Below the pieces are notes generated by a model. It made no database searches. It saw nothing but the letters and a program-made list of their open reading frames with translations, and was not told the origin of the DNA. A program made the translations under genes and the position numbers. A stretch of DNA of 64,000 nucleotides from the NCBI RefSeq assembly GCF_032362555.1, contig NC_083536.1, forward strand, positions 310,001 to 374,000, read 5' to 3'. Of the stretch, positions 1 to 9,457 are shown piece after piece. Position 1 is the stretch's first letter; each line of letters opens with the position of its first letter. The stretch is from Amyelois transitella (Eukaryota > Arthropoda > Insecta > Lepidoptera > Pyralidae).

Positions 1-166
1 AAGACATAACACAATTGTAGCCGCTGGCAAAATTTTTAATCCATACATCCATACATATAATAAAACTGTAACTGAACATTGTCTGTACATTGAAGATATT
101 TAAGAAAAAATATTGTAAGGGGTCTTTTTAGGGTCAATAGAAGCCAAAACATTTTTTTTTAATTTT

Positions 167-197
<31 letters not shown>

Positions 198-699
198 CTG
201 TCTGTATGTTTGTACGCGCATCACGCAAAATCTACCGAACGGATCTGAACGAAATTCGGCACAGATATAGTTAGTAACCTGGATTAGAATATAAGCTACT
301 TTTTATCCTGAAATTCTATACCAAGGGGATGAAATAGGGGGTGCAAGTTTGTTTGGAACTTCGTCATTTTTGAATCGATATAAAAATCTATAAATAATTA
401 ATTATCATATTTATTATGATTGAAAAAATAGCATTTTATTGATTAAATTAATTATGCTTTGTTTATTTATTTAGTTCCCGTGGTTTAGATATTTATTTTT
501 TGCCCACCCGATACGAGATGGCGCCTCATGAGAATTTAAGAAATAACACAATTGTAGCCGCTGGCAAAATTTTTAATCCATACATATAATAAAACTGTAA
601 CTGAACATTGTCTGTACATTGAAGATATTTAAGAAAAAATATTGTAAGGGGTCTTTTTAGGGTCAATAGAAGCCAAAACATTTTTTTTTTTTTATTTTT

Positions 700-731
<32 letters not shown>

Positions 732-1412
732 TTCTGTCTGTATGTTTGTACGCGCATCACGCAAAATCTACCGAACGGATCTGAACGAAATTCGGCACAG
801 ATATAGTTAGTAACCTGGATTAGAATATAGGCTACTTTTTATCCTGAAATTCTATACCAAGGGGATGAAATAGGGGGTGCAAGTTTGTTTGGAACTTCGT
901 CATTTTTGAATCGATATAAAAATCTATAAATAATTAATTATCATATTTATTATGATTGAAAAAATAGCATTTTATTGATTAAATTAATTATGCTTTGTTT
1001 ATTTATTTAGTTCCCGTGGTTTAGATATTTATTTTTTGCCCACCCGATACGAGATGGCGCCTCATGAGAATTTAAGAAATAACACAATTGTAGCCGCTTG
1101 AAAAATTTTTAATTAATTATATAATTAAAACTTCTTTTATTCATTGATTTAGTTTCGCCAGCACTTACTGTTTCACCACATCTTTGAGAAGAATTTTTTT
1201 TTATGTAGGTAGGGTTTGACGCGCCCCGCATCGGCGACGGTTGCCATGCTCCTCAAGATTAGCAGGAATAACACACATGTAGTAACGCCAGTACTTACCA
1301 TTTCACCATTGATTTAGTTCCCGTGGTTTAGATATTAATTTTTTGACCATCCGATACGAGATGGCGCCACGAGAATTTAAGAAATAACGTGATTGTAGCC
1401 GCTGGCAAAATT
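1..1412. repeat. Degenerate ~540-bp tandem repeat array
   Basis: Two nearly identical units, about 1-539 and 540-1075, follow each other head to tail. The shared end block (TTCCCGTGGTTTAGATAT to TAGCCGCTGGCAAAATT) recurs at about 475-570, 1012-1107 and, more diverged, 1317-1412. Each full unit contains a (GTCT)n tract followed by a block typical of lepidopteran interspersed repeats (ACGCGCATCACGCAAAATC). No coding capacity is visible. I take it as tandemly amplified non-autonomous element sequence next to the Helitron fragment; the family name is not certain. Confidence 0.8.
168..207 (+). repeat. (GTCT)n microsatellite, repeated at about 700-742
   Basis: A run of TGTC/GTCT tetranucleotides with one C interruption. 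The second copy, inside the second 540-bp unit, has a slightly different interruption pattern. Confidence 0.9.
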
Positions 1413-1454
1413 AGATAGCACCGATGCTTGCAGCATCGGTACTTATTCGGTATA

Positions 1455-1820
1455 GTTCCTTAATTCACTTTCGGCATCTGGACTGCCCGCGCATACAATT
1501 GCTCTAAAAGTAGACATTCCATTTTGTAATGGGACTGCCTTAAAGTGGTGTCGCTTCATAACATTATAGTAGAAGCTAAAATTCTTACTGGTTGTGCAGC
1601 GGGTGAAATTGTTTTTATACCGCGCATTCCGCTCATTCCCAACAATTTTCCATTTCAAATTAAGCGTGTACAGTTTCCAATGGCTATATGTTTCGCGATG
1701 ACAATTAACAAATCGCAAGGTCAAACACTTGGAGCAGCCGGAGTCGACCTCAGGACGATTTGCTTCTCACACGGACAGCTCTACGTCGCTTGCTCGCGGG
1801 TCACCAGCTGTGACAGTTAA
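1455..1820 (+). pseudogene. Helitron Rep/helicase, C-terminal helicase remnant
   Basis: Conceptual translation shows the last part of a Helitron-type Pif1 helicase (the DNA unwinding module of rolling-circle transposons). Recognisable pieces are NGTALK near 1530, [17 protein letters not shown], the block [13 protein letters not shown] (helicase motif V/VI region) and the terminal [11 protein letters not shown]. The stop is at 1818-1820. The Rep nuclease and most of the helicase are missing. A segment normally found between GLPAHTIALKVDIPF and the CNGT block appears deleted, and the frame shifts near 1545. It is therefore a dead 3' remnant. The Helitron 3' terminus at 2372 lies downstream in the right orientation. 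Confidence 0.8.
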
Positions 1821-2105
1821 TTTGTGATGTCTCCAATGGGCAAGACAGCAAATGTTGTAAACAAAGAGATAGGTACTTTAACTTTCCATTATTATAATTT
1901 CCTTTTTTTGTCTTTAGAATTTATTCGTTTTTTAACAGCTGCGCTTCCGAGCTTTGCTTTTGTAAGAAAAATAAACTATGTTCTATTCCAGGCATTATTC
2001 TTCCCGTGTACGTAAGTTTCATCAAAATCCATCCAATAGAATTTGCGTGATTGAATAGCATCCTCAAACAAGGACTCACGTAGGTTCATCAATTTTTTTG
2101 CATAA

Positions 2106-2372
2106 TCTATACTAACATTATAAAGCTGAAGAGTTTGTTTGTTTGAACGCGCTAATCTTAGGAACTACTGATTCGAAATGAAAAATTATTTTTGCGTTGA
2201 ATATACCATTTATCGAGGAAGGCTTTAGGCTATATAACATCACGCTGCAACTTTAACGAGAAAACAAAAAATGGACTATGTGAAAAAAAACGGGGAAAAT
2301 TATTCATCCTTGTGGGCTTCAATGATGCTCAAAATAACAATTCCACGCGGACGAAGTCGCGGGCACAGCTAG
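2106..2372 (+). mobile_element. Short non-autonomous Helitron with both termini
   Basis: Starts with TC (TCTATACTAACATTATAAAGC), ends with CTAG after a GC-rich CACGCGGACGAAGTCGCGGG block, and lies between A (2105) and T (2373). This fits the Helitron rule of 5'-TC, CTRR-3' and insertion into AT. It is 267 bp with no coding capacity. Because it sits at the end of the helicase remnant and recurs with the same left neighbour at 10,013-10,270, it may have been inserted into, or serve as the 3' end of, the larger Helitron. Confidence 0.8.
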
Positions 2373-2705
2373 TTATTTATACAAATCATGTTTCCAAATT
2401 TCTTTTAAAAACTTTAAACAAAGGTGTCCGCAGTTTATAGTACCATAAGATTGATATTGCAAATAATTATAATTTGTAGTTAAAGGACTTAAATAATTTA
2501 CTAGTTCCAATGGTGGTTTTAAATCACCAAAACTATCAAAATATTCACAGTAATTAATATATTTAACGTAGGCTACCCAATGTGTTCCAGGATTGTCAGA
2601 ACTATCTAAATTTAATACAGCACACTCAATTTTTTTTGGTTTCCGAGGAAGAGTATCTCTCATATACACTCCGCGAAAGTAAGGAATATCAATAGCATGT
2701 TCCAT
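2373..2705 (-). CDS. Adenain-like cysteine protease of the Polinton
   Basis: Protein of 110 residues. It matches the adenovirus-type/Ulp1-like maturation protease carried by Polintons, which processes structural proteins in related viruses. Visible motifs are GTHWVAY around residue 41 (catalytic His), YFDSFG around residue 55 (acidic residue) and INCGHLCL near residue 90 (catalytic Cys). It may be nearly complete, since the family is short here and the C-terminal FL.EIW block is present. The stop codon lies at 2373-2375, directly against the Helitron terminus, so the last few residues could have been altered by that junction. The start at 2705 is the first ATG; an upstream part of the fold may be missing. 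Confidence 0.85.
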   Translation of the reverse strand: MEHAIDIPYFRGVYMRDTLPRKPKKIECAVLNLDSSDNPGTHWVAYVKYINYCEYFDSFGDLKPPLELVNYLSPLTTNYNYLQYQSYGTINCGHLCLKFLKEIWKHDLYK

Positions 2706-2746
2706 TATATCTAAATTGGTTAGTGCTCGTCTGGGTAGCCGCTTTT

Positions 2747-3520
2747 TCAGTTTTTTGAAGGACTTAGATATAATCCTGCTCCCTTTTTATATGGTTTTAT
2801 ATACAAGGCCTTTCCTAAAGCAACAGATTCCATCATCTTGTTATGTCGTTTAGACTCTTCAAAGTTTTTCTGAGCTACTTTGTAATCATTAACAGCCTTT
2901 GCTATACCTGCCGCGCCACCAGCAAGTGAACCTAAAGCTGACAGACCGGCAAAGATGGGAATGAGCGGTAAAAAGCCTCCACATTTAGGAATGGGTATAC
3001 ATCGTGGTAAACGTGTACGTGATCCGTTATTTTTAGAAAATAGTCTTTTTGCGGTTGCATATGCAAAGTTTATAGTTGAACGCTTGTCCTTTGATTTAAT
3101 ATTTTTAAGCTTAGATTGTATATTTTTCACTACTTTCATAAATGAACGAACTCCAGCGCCAGCTTTGAGTTTTGCTTTCATTGCATTTTTTACAATCCAT
3201 GAAGCCAATTTTTCTCCTTTTCCAGCACTCTTCGATTTTATTCTTTTCTTAGCCATATTCAAAAGGTCTAAATCTGCTTTATGTCGAATGTTTAAATCCT
3301 TATTATTGTATGCAATATCGTGGTACATACAAGCTTCATCCAATTTATTTATACCTCGCTCACCTCTTAATAATCGTTTTTGAAGTTTAGTACCTGGTCC
3401 ACAAAACTGATATCCAGGAATATGTAGTTCGAAAGGTAAATTATTGATGACGTTATTTAAAATACCTCTTCCCTTCTTCATAGATATTCTTGAAATGAAG
3501 ATATTTATTATGACGCTCAC
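2747..3520 (-). CDS. Phospholipase A2-like (parvovirus VP1-type) structural protein
   Basis: Protein of 257 residues with a lysine-rich linker. Near residue 35 it has a PLA2-like core, GYQFCGPGTKL (Ca-binding-loop type) followed by the catalytic-type block DEACMYHDIAYN (His-Asp pair). This is the domain parvoviruses use to breach endosomal membranes, and related domains occur in insect Polintons/adintoviruses. Later there is a Gly/Ala-rich hydrophobic stretch (IPIFAGLSALGSLAGGAAG, about residues 187-206) that could be membrane-active. A second ATG at about 3481 (MKKGRG) is an equally plausible start. It lies between the integrase and protease genes. Assignment rests on motifs; capsid association is inferred. 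Confidence 0.75.
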   Translation of the reverse strand: MSVIINIFISRISMKKGRGILNNVINNLPFELHIPGYQFCGPGTKLQKRLLRGERGINKLDEACMYHDIAYNNKDLNIRHKADLDLLNMAKKRIKSKSAGKGEKLASWIVKNAMKAKLKAGAGVRSFMKVVKNIQSKLKNIKSKDKRSTINFAYATAKRLFSKNNGSRTRLPRCIPIPKCGGFLPLIPIFAGLSALGSLAGGAAGIAKAVNDYKVAQKNFEESKRHNKMMESVALGKALYIKPYKKGAGLYLSPSKN

Positions 3521-3526
3521 TTTATA

Positions 3527-4459
3527 TTACAATAGTAATGCATTCTTGTCCACCCAACTATTTTCTTTTTCACTTAAACCTAACCACTTTACATAAAGTT
3601 TATGACCTTTACGTTTAATAACTCTTTCAATAAGATAAAGTTCTGGAAATTTCGTTTTTTGTAATTCATATTCATAAAAAGCTCCCAAAATTTTCTGTTT
3701 ATGTTTGTCTTCTAATAGGTATGTTGGTGGATTCGTATCATTTACCTTGACAATAACGAATATTTCTGTCGACCAGTTGGGAGTGTATCCTTTATAAAAA
3801 TCACCTTTAAATTTACTTATCCGAACACTATCACCAACGTGGAACGTAGGCTTGCGGTATAAAACTCGCTTTTGTGCACGCAATATGTTACATCTAACAT
3901 GTATCTGGTTTACTTTATTTACGTCGACTGGTTTAAATTTAGTAGTACGGTGAGTAGTATTGTTATATTTGTCTACAACGGAATTTAAATTTGGTCCTAA
4001 CCATTTATAACAACCATACAAACTAAACATTTTGTAAAGATTACATTTTATTGTACGAATAACTCTTTCCACAATAGAAGCTTTTTTGGTGGAGTAGGTG
4101 GAATAATGATTAATGTCATATTTCTTACACAATTTATTAAAAGCATCATTATAAAATTCTTTGCCTAAATCAGTTTGTAAATTTATAGGTTTTCGTTTTG
4201 AACGAGATACAATTTCAAACATTGCTTTTGTCACACATTTTTTGTTTTTTGATTTTATAGGACATGTCCACACATATTTTGTAAAAGTATCTATTACAAC
4301 TAAAACATATTTATATCTTTTGTTAAAATAAGAATATTTCTGAAAATCCATAAGATCAGCTTGCCATAAGTCGTCTATTCCTTTTATAATTGTAAATCGA
4401 CGAGGTAAATTTCTTCTTGCTGCTTTATGAATTTCATCCACTATGTTTTTTTTGCTCAT
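3527..4459 (-). CDS. Polinton retroviral-type integrase with chromodomain
   Basis: Protein of 310 residues. The rve-type catalytic core begins near residue 30: WQADLMDF gives the first Asp, LQTDLGKEF the second, and the YSTKKASIVERVIRTIK block supplies the Glu, a D,D(35)E arrangement. The C-terminus carries a chromodomain-like segment, about residues 272-307 (LYLIERVIKRK, LYVKWLGLSEKENSWV). The enzyme would insert element DNA into the host chromosome. The N-terminal zinc-binding HHCC domain is reduced or absent, as often in Polintons. Its start overlaps the end of the upstream coiled-coil gene by 26 bp. The ORF is intact. Confidence 0.9.
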   Translation of the reverse strand: MSKKNIVDEIHKAARRNLPRRFTIIKGIDDLWQADLMDFQKYSYFNKRYKYVLVVIDTFTKYVWTCPIKSKNKKCVTKAMFEIVSRSKRKPINLQTDLGKEFYNDAFNKLCKKYDINHYSTYSTKKASIVERVIRTIKCNLYKMFSLYGCYKWLGPNLNSVVDKYNNTTHRTTKFKPVDVNKVNQIHVRCNILRAQKRVLYRKPTFHVGDSVRISKFKGDFYKGYTPNWSTEIFVIVKVNDTNPPTYLLEDKHKQKILGAFYEYELQKTKFPELYLIERVIKRKGHKLYVKWLGLSEKENSWVDKNALLL

Positions 4460-4802
4460 TGTGTTGGTTCAATTTAAGTTCAATCAAATTATCTATTTCT
4501 TGTTTTGTATAAAACGATTTTGACAAACGGTCTGATGTAGCTTTTTCCAATTTTTTTAAATATACTTGTATATTATCATTAACCACTCTTATTTCTTTTC
4601 TTAACTCTTGTAGTATATTATCGACGTATGCTTTGTTCACTGCTTCATCGGCTTCATTTGGAGATGAAAGACCTTTTAATTTAGATGTTTTCAAATCATA
4701 GTGTCCAGCATCAGTTTTCACCAATGTATCGTTTAAAGTGTCGATAAATTCCAATAATCGCAAACGTTTATGGACGTGATGACCGAACTTATCTACATTC
4801 AT
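4434..4802 (-). CDS. Small coiled-coil protein with a tail-fibre-like motif
   Basis: Protein of 122 residues. The segment KLKGLSSPNEADEAVNKAYV (about residues 42-61) resembles the GL..P....DAVNK.YVD signature common in phage and viral fibre or tail proteins. It is followed by heptad-like helix (ILQELRKEIRVVNDNIQVYL) to about residue 110. It could be a trimeric fibre or spike of the element's virion, but that is inference from one motif and the coiled coil. It overlaps the downstream integrase by 26 bp, suggesting tight packing. The family is not otherwise recognised. Confidence 0.55.
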   Translation of the reverse strand: MNVDKFGHHVHKRLRLLEFIDTLNDTLVKTDAGHYDLKTSKLKGLSSPNEADEAVNKAYVDNILQELRKEIRVVNDNIQVYLKKLEKATSDRLSKSFYTKQEIDNLIELKLNQHNEQKKHSG

Positions 4803-4816
4803 TGCTGTCTAGATGA

Positions 4817-5815
4817 TTAGAGATCTCGAATTATACTGGTCATTTTCTGTGGCGATAGCTGTTTATGTTCTATATTTATAATTCCAGCTTCTCGTAATTC
4901 TTCTATGACTGCAATAATTTCATTATCTACACCACTATTGCCAGCCGCTCGTGATCCTAACAACAATTTTAATCGTTCTACCAGTTCGTTGGGATCATCC
5001 CAATAAACATAATCAGTATATTTTTTAACTTTTTTCAGAAGTGGAATACCTTTTCCTTGAGGGAGACTTTCTACACTTGAAGTCATATTTTTTGAGAATT
5101 TAAATAAAGGCTTAATGACATTAATGTATTTAAAACCTTTGTTACTGTTTATTGGTTTAGATGACTCATAATTACGTCGATGTGCATTAGTATCAATTAG
5201 TAACAATTTATAATTTTGCAAGTCCTCCTCTCTGACTTTTTCTAGATCAGGTTTCCTTTTAAATAGTAACTCTCTTAAACCATCTGTCTTCTTTAAAATT
5301 CGAGTTCCTATTTTCAGAATGTTATCATTCTCGAAAACACGAATATTGCCAAGCATTAGTTTTCCCCGCTCATGTCTTACTCCAAAAGGTATAGCATCCA
5401 TTACTTCTGATGATGTAGACCACGACAAAGTTTGACGATTATCTGGAGAAGACGCAATAGATTTGAACGAACCTTCACTGACATTATGATCTTCAGAAGG
5501 TGTGGAAATTAAAGTTTTGTTGTAATTATTAGGAAAGTCGCTTTCAGAAACAGTGTCATTCGATTCTTCATTGGATGAATAAGACGATGTACTTTCATTT
5601 TTACATTTTTTCCCAACAGAGGGAATGTAATTATTTTCATTCTCAACCCACTTTTCATTATTTTTATTGGCTATCAAATTAAGGGGATCAACAATAGGTT
5701 TGAAAATTTTCTCCAGTGCCATATTATTTACGTTTTTTGTATCGTTAATCATCCCCACTTTTCTTTTAACAGCTGCTGCTGACTTAACTATTTGTTTTTT
5801 AAATGTTTTTTCCAT
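4817..5815 (-). CDS. Polinton DUF8207-like protein
   Basis: Protein of 332 residues. The N-terminal half is low-complexity, Ser/Asn-rich and charged (about 1-130). The C-terminal half has the block conserved among insect Polinton-associated proteins: IPFGVRHERGKLMLGN (about 141-157), then YVYWDDPNELVERLKLLLG (about 269-287) and EIIAVIEELREAGII (about 301-315). I associate this with the DUF8207 family; its function is unknown to me, perhaps a virion or packaging component. The ORF is uninterrupted and sits between the ATPase and the coiled-coil gene. Confidence 0.7.
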   Translation of the reverse strand: MEKTFKKQIVKSAAAVKRKVGMINDTKNVNNMALEKIFKPIVDPLNLIANKNNEKWVENENNYIPSVGKKCKNESTSSYSSNEESNDTVSESDFPNNYNKTLISTPSEDHNVSEGSFKSIASSPDNRQTLSWSTSSEVMDAIPFGVRHERGKLMLGNIRVFENDNILKIGTRILKKTDGLRELLFKRKPDLEKVREEDLQNYKLLLIDTNAHRRNYESSKPINSNKGFKYINVIKPLFKFSKNMTSSVESLPQGKGIPLLKKVKKYTDYVYWDDPNELVERLKLLLGSRAAGNSGVDNEIIAVIEELREAGIINIEHKQLSPQKMTSIIRDL

Positions 5816-5894
5816 TTTACTGCTTGATATTGTGTTCAGTCGCAGATCACACTTTAAAGTGACCTTTCATTATCACTACATTGTATTAAGTATG

Positions 5895-6165
5895 TTAATC
5901 TAGAACTATAAAAGTGTCAAATGCTGACCTATAACATCCTTTGTTTTTATCACAATCCTTATTAATAACAAGATAATTAAAAGGCTTTTTCCAAACTTTT
6001 GAACACATTTCATGAAATTGATTCCATGACATATCAGACCCAACATGCTCATCATAAACATGTTTCAAATTAATGTCATCTTGTTTAAATAATACAATCA
6101 AATTGGAATTGTCTCTCACTAGTTGTTTAGGTATTTTTGTATATGTTTGATTAATATAAAAACAA
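5895..6165 (-). pseudogene. Polinton packaging ATPase, C-terminal part (split by RTE)
   Basis: C-terminal part of the FtsK/HerA-type genome-packaging ATPase, ending at 5895. It includes the segments SNLIVLFKQDD, MSWNQFHEMC and CYRSAFDTFIVLD characteristic of the Polinton ATPase tail. Reading continues upstream to the insertion at 6165 and resumes across the 2.9-kb RTE element at 9042. The two parts meet in frame once one copy of the 11-bp target duplication is discounted. The gene is inactivated by the insertion. Confidence 0.85.
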
Positions 6166-9030
6166 ATTTCCAGTACCAGCCGAGGCTGTCAAGGGGTCGG
6201 TCTAATCCTTTCTGCACGAATGGCTGAGTGTGTGAATGAGTATGAGTGTGTCAGCCCTCGTCTTCTATGGATTAGGCTGAAAGTTGGAATCACTCGGATC
6301 TTCGTTTTAGGTGTTTATGCACCGTGGGATGTGGGTTCGAGGGGTACAACTTCAGCAAAAAGCGAAAACGAGGAGTTCTGGAATAGTGTAAGAGAAGTAT
6401 TGAAAGTTACCAAGCCAAATGAGAAGATTATTATTATGTTAGGTGATTTTAATGGATGGGTGGGTGTAAAGCGTGATGGATATGAAAAGGTGCTTGGTGC
6501 GTTTGGTGACGAAAAGGTGAATGATAATGGAAGAAGTGTATTAGAAATTTGTCTAGAGTGGGATCTTTTTGTGTCGAACTCAATGTTTCAACATAAAGAG
6601 ATCCACACCTATACAAGAGTGGAAGGTATTTTAAAAAGTATGATAGACTTTGTGATTGTAGATGAAAGATTGAAGAACAAAGTGCTGGATACCCGTGCAT
6701 ATCGCGGTGCTGGCATTGACTCGGACCATTTACTGGTGATATCCCGGATAAGGGGTATCTTCAATCGTTGGCGGCACAGGGTAAGGGAGCAAACCAGCGC
6801 TTTGGAAAGAGTGAAAGTAGAAAATTTGCAAGATATGGATGTAGGTAAGAAGTATATTAATAGACTGAAGGATGAAATTGAAGATTTAGATGAGAGGAGC
6901 AATATTGAAGATGGATGGAAGGAATTTAAAGAAAGAATTGTGAAAGTAGCTGTTGAAGTGTGTGGTGTAAGTAGAAGAAGGAAAGGGAGAAATCACAAAA
7001 ATGCGTGGATGAGTAAAGATGTGCAAGAACTTGTGCGATTAAAGAAGAAAGCATGGCTGGATTTGTTAGCAGCAAAAGCTAACTTAAGAATGCAAGAGGT
7101 TATAGATGAGGATGTGAATGAAGCACGTAAGGAATATAAAAAAATGAAAGATTTGGTTAAGAAAGCTGTGATTAGAAAGAAAGAAGAGTATAAAGAGGAT
7201 TTTGATAAAAGGCTATCAGAAGACTTTCAGTCAAATCTGAAAGTATTCTGGAAATCCGTAAGGTCAGCCCGAGGAAAAACTATAACCAGAGAGCTGACTA
7301 GGATCAGATGCCAGGATGGTAGCGTTGTGAAAGGAGAAGAATGTGTGCTAAAGATATGGAAGGACTATTTTGAGAGTTTATTTGAAAAAAAGGAAGAAAA
7401 TAAGAAAGAGTTCTGCTATAGCGAAGAAAAAGAGAATGAGATGGAAGGCGAAATTGAAATGTTTGAAATTGTGGAAGCACTTAAGAGTATGAAAGCGGGT
7501 AAGGCTGCCGGGTATGATAGAGTGTCGGTCGAGATGCTTAAAGCAGGAAAAGGCGTCGTAGCTAGACAGTTGTACTGCCTTTTCAATTTGTGTTGGAGAA
7601 GCGGCCGAGTACCAAAAGATTGGTGTAAGGCTGTTATTGTGCTACTTTACAAAGGAAAAGGGTCACAACTGGACTGCAAAAATTATCGTGGTATAAGCCT
7701 GCTTAGCGTCGTCGGCAAATTGTATGCTAAGGTATTGATTAATAGAGTCAGGAATGAAACTGATGACAAAATATGGGATGCTCAAGCGGGATTTCGAAAG
7801 GGAATGGGATGTACTGATCAGGTCTTTTCTTTGCGGTGCATAGCCGAAAAGTTTTTGGCCAAGAGTCAAAAAGTCTATTGCACATTCGTGGATTTGGAAA
7901 AGGCCTATGACAGAGTTGAGAGGAATGAATTGTGGTCAGCACTTTCTATGCATGGGGTGAGCAGTCTCTTGATACGAGCACTGAAATCCTTATATGAGGA
8001 TTTGAGTGCTTGTGTCAGGATAAACGGAGCGCACACTGAGTGGTTTAAGATTGAGAAAGGTGTTAGGCAGGTATGTGTTGCGTCACCGTGGCTGTTCAAC
8101 CTATTTATGGATAGTTGTTTGACAGATTTGAAAGAGTCTGAAAGTGGATTAAGGATGAATGAGTTGCTCGTCAAATGTCTGCTCTATGCCGACGATCAGG
8201 TTATACTGGCGTCATCAGCGGAGGAGTTACAGGAGATGGTAAACTGTATGCATGAAGCTTTAAAAGAGAAAGGAATGAAAGTGAACGTAAGTAAAACTAA
8301 AACACTGGTTTTTGAAATGGAGAAAGAAATGACAGCATGTAATATTTTGATTGGAGGAGAAAAAGTTGAGCAAGTGAAAGAGTTTGTATATCTAGGATCA
8401 AAGTTTACATCAGATGGCAAGTGTGATAGTGATATTGAAAGGAGAGTGAACGCGGGGAACATGGTGAATGGAGCTTTGCATGCCTTTATGAGCAGTCAGA
8501 AACTATCCAAAAAGGCTCGACTGGCTGTGCACAGGGGCGTGTTGGTCCCGACATTAATGTATGGGAGTGAAAGTTGGGTATGGCAAAAGAAGCACGAAAG
8601 CAGAATAAATGCAGTGGAAATGAGAGCGTTAAGGAGTATGTTGGGTGTGAAATTGAGTGACCGGATAAGGAACAGCGTGATAAGGGAATGTTGTGATGTG
8701 AAAGAAGATGTAGTTACAGGAATAGAAAAGGGTATGTTGAGATGGTTCGGTCATGTGGAGAGGATGAATGAAAACAGGTTGACTAAGCAGATATACAAGG
8801 AGAGTGTGGAGGGAAAGGTCGGGGTGGGAAGACCTAGACGAACATATCTTGATCAAATTAAGGACGTCCTGGTGAAGGGTCAGGTCAAAAGTGCCCGAAA
8901 CCGCCGAGCTTGCATGAAGAGAGTTATGAATGTGGATGAAGCAAAGGAAGTATGCAGGGATCGTGGCAAGTGGAAAGAGGTAGTCTCTGCCTACCCCTCC
9001 GGGAAAGAGGCGTGAGTTTATGTATGTATG
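6166..9030 (+). mobile_element. RTE-clade non-LTR retrotransposon, copy 1 (5'-truncated)
   Basis: Flanked by an 11-bp target duplication TATAAAAACAA (6155-6165 and 9031-9041). It ends in a TATG microsatellite tail, as RTE elements do, instead of poly(A). The 5' end is truncated inside the endonuclease region; it aligns with about 16,545 of the full-length minus-strand copy. It is inserted antisense to the Polinton ATPase gene. Confidence 0.9.
6220..9015 (+). CDS. RTE ORF2: endonuclease-reverse transcriptase (N-truncated)
   Basis: 931 residues from the first in-frame ATG. It contains most of an AP-type endonuclease (LGDFNGWVG near residue 75, SDHLLVISR near 169) followed by the RT: YKGKGSQLDCKNYRGISLL, VDLEKAYDRV (motif A), VRQVCVASPWLFN (motif B) and LLYADDQVILA (catalytic Asp pair). 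Compared with copy 2 it has a Gly-to-Val change in motif B (VRQGC to VRQVC) and one extra Ile before LGDFN. The N-terminal endonuclease residues are absent because of 5' truncation, so it should be unable to move itself. No premature stop is seen. Confidence 0.9.
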   Translation: MAECVNEYECVSPRLLWIRLKVGITRIFVLGVYAPWDVGSRGTTSAKSENEEFWNSVREVLKVTKPNEKIIIMLGDFNGWVGVKRDGYEKVLGAFGDEKVNDNGRSVLEICLEWDLFVSNSMFQHKEIHTYTRVEGILKSMIDFVIVDERLKNKVLDTRAYRGAGIDSDHLLVISRIRGIFNRWRHRVREQTSALERVKVENLQDMDVGKKYINRLKDEIEDLDERSNIEDGWKEFKERIVKVAVEVCGVSRRRKGRNHKNAWMSKDVQELVRLKKKAWLDLLAAKANLRMQEVIDEDVNEARKEYKKMKDLVKKAVIRKKEEYKEDFDKRLSEDFQSNLKVFWKSVRSARGKTITRELTRIRCQDGSVVKGEECVLKIWKDYFESLFEKKEENKKEFCYSEEKENEMEGEIEMFEIVEALKSMKAGKAAGYDRVSVEMLKAGKGVVARQLYCLFNLCWRSGRVPKDWCKAVIVLLYKGKGSQLDCKNYRGISLLSVVGKLYAKVLINRVRNETDDKIWDAQAGFRKGMGCTDQVFSLRCIAEKFLAKSQKVYCTFVDLEKAYDRVERNELWSALSMHGVSSLLIRALKSLYEDLSACVRINGAHTEWFKIEKGVRQVCVASPWLFNLFMDSCLTDLKESESGLRMNELLVKCLLYADDQVILASSAEELQEMVNCMHEALKEKGMKVNVSKTKTLVFEMEKEMTACNILIGGEKVEQVKEFVYLGSKFTSDGKCDSDIERRVNAGNMVNGALHAFMSSQKLSKKARLAVHRGVLVPTLMYGSESWVWQKKHESRINAVEMRALRSMLGVKLSDRIRNSVIRECCDVKEDVVTGIEKGMLRWFGHVERMNENRLTKQIYKESVEGKVGVGRPRRTYLDQIKDVLVKGQVKSARNRRACMKRVMNVDEAKEVCRDRGKWKEVVSAYPSGKEA

Positions 9031-9041
9031 TATAAAAACAA

Positions 9042-9457
9042 TCAATTTTCTTATGTCGACCCATAGCAAAATAATCTCTAATTCTGTTCTGATTTTCGCA
9101 AGCTACATCATCAAATATTATAATTGAATCAGGTAGCGCTTCGTGAGGACTCAAAATTTCACAATTGTGATTGTATTTATGAAAGGTTGTACCAGAAACC
9201 ATGTTCATAACTTTCTCTAAAAATAAGTATTTTGCTTGATATAAAGATTTTGAATAAACATATAAGTTACAAAATCGTGGACCATCTGTATGTAACAATA
9301 AACTTATTACTAAGTTGATTTTTCCACAATTTGATGGACCACAAACGATACAACGTATTGTGTTCGGCAGAAGGTTTCCGTGTCGTTTTGGTTCTTGTGA
9401 TGAAGCAGGACAAATACAATCTAATTTTAGTGAGTCTTTTTGTTTCACAAATTTCAT
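9042..9457 (-). pseudogene. Polinton packaging ATPase, N-terminal part
   Basis: N-terminal part of the packaging ATPase with a P-loop at CGPSNCGK and a Walker B-type IIIFDDV. The residue after the P-loop Lys is Ile where the family has Thr or Ser, the residue that coordinates Mg, so ATPase activity was probably lost besides the RTE insertion. The ATG at 9455-9457 is preceded by a stop in its frame, while a related reading lies in another frame just upstream (about 9500-9460), so an N-terminal frameshift is also possible. Confidence 0.8.

Noticed and set aside
168-742. CRISPR-like array in the repeated left region
   Set aside because: The units are 540 bp with simple microsatellites, not short repeats with unique spacers; the sequence is eukaryotic.
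1420-1440. 9-bp hairpin as Helitron 3' hairpin
   Set aside because: It lies upstream of the helicase remnant, not next to the CTAG end.
1443-1724. Minus-strand 93-codon open frame over the Helitron helicase remnant
   Set aside because: Antisense shadow; the plus strand carries the recognisable helicase motifs.
6449-9069. Several antisense frames opposite RTE copies (also 14.2-16.8 kb and 60.9-61.6 kb)
   Set aside because: They recur only because the RTE sequence recurs; no start context or domain.
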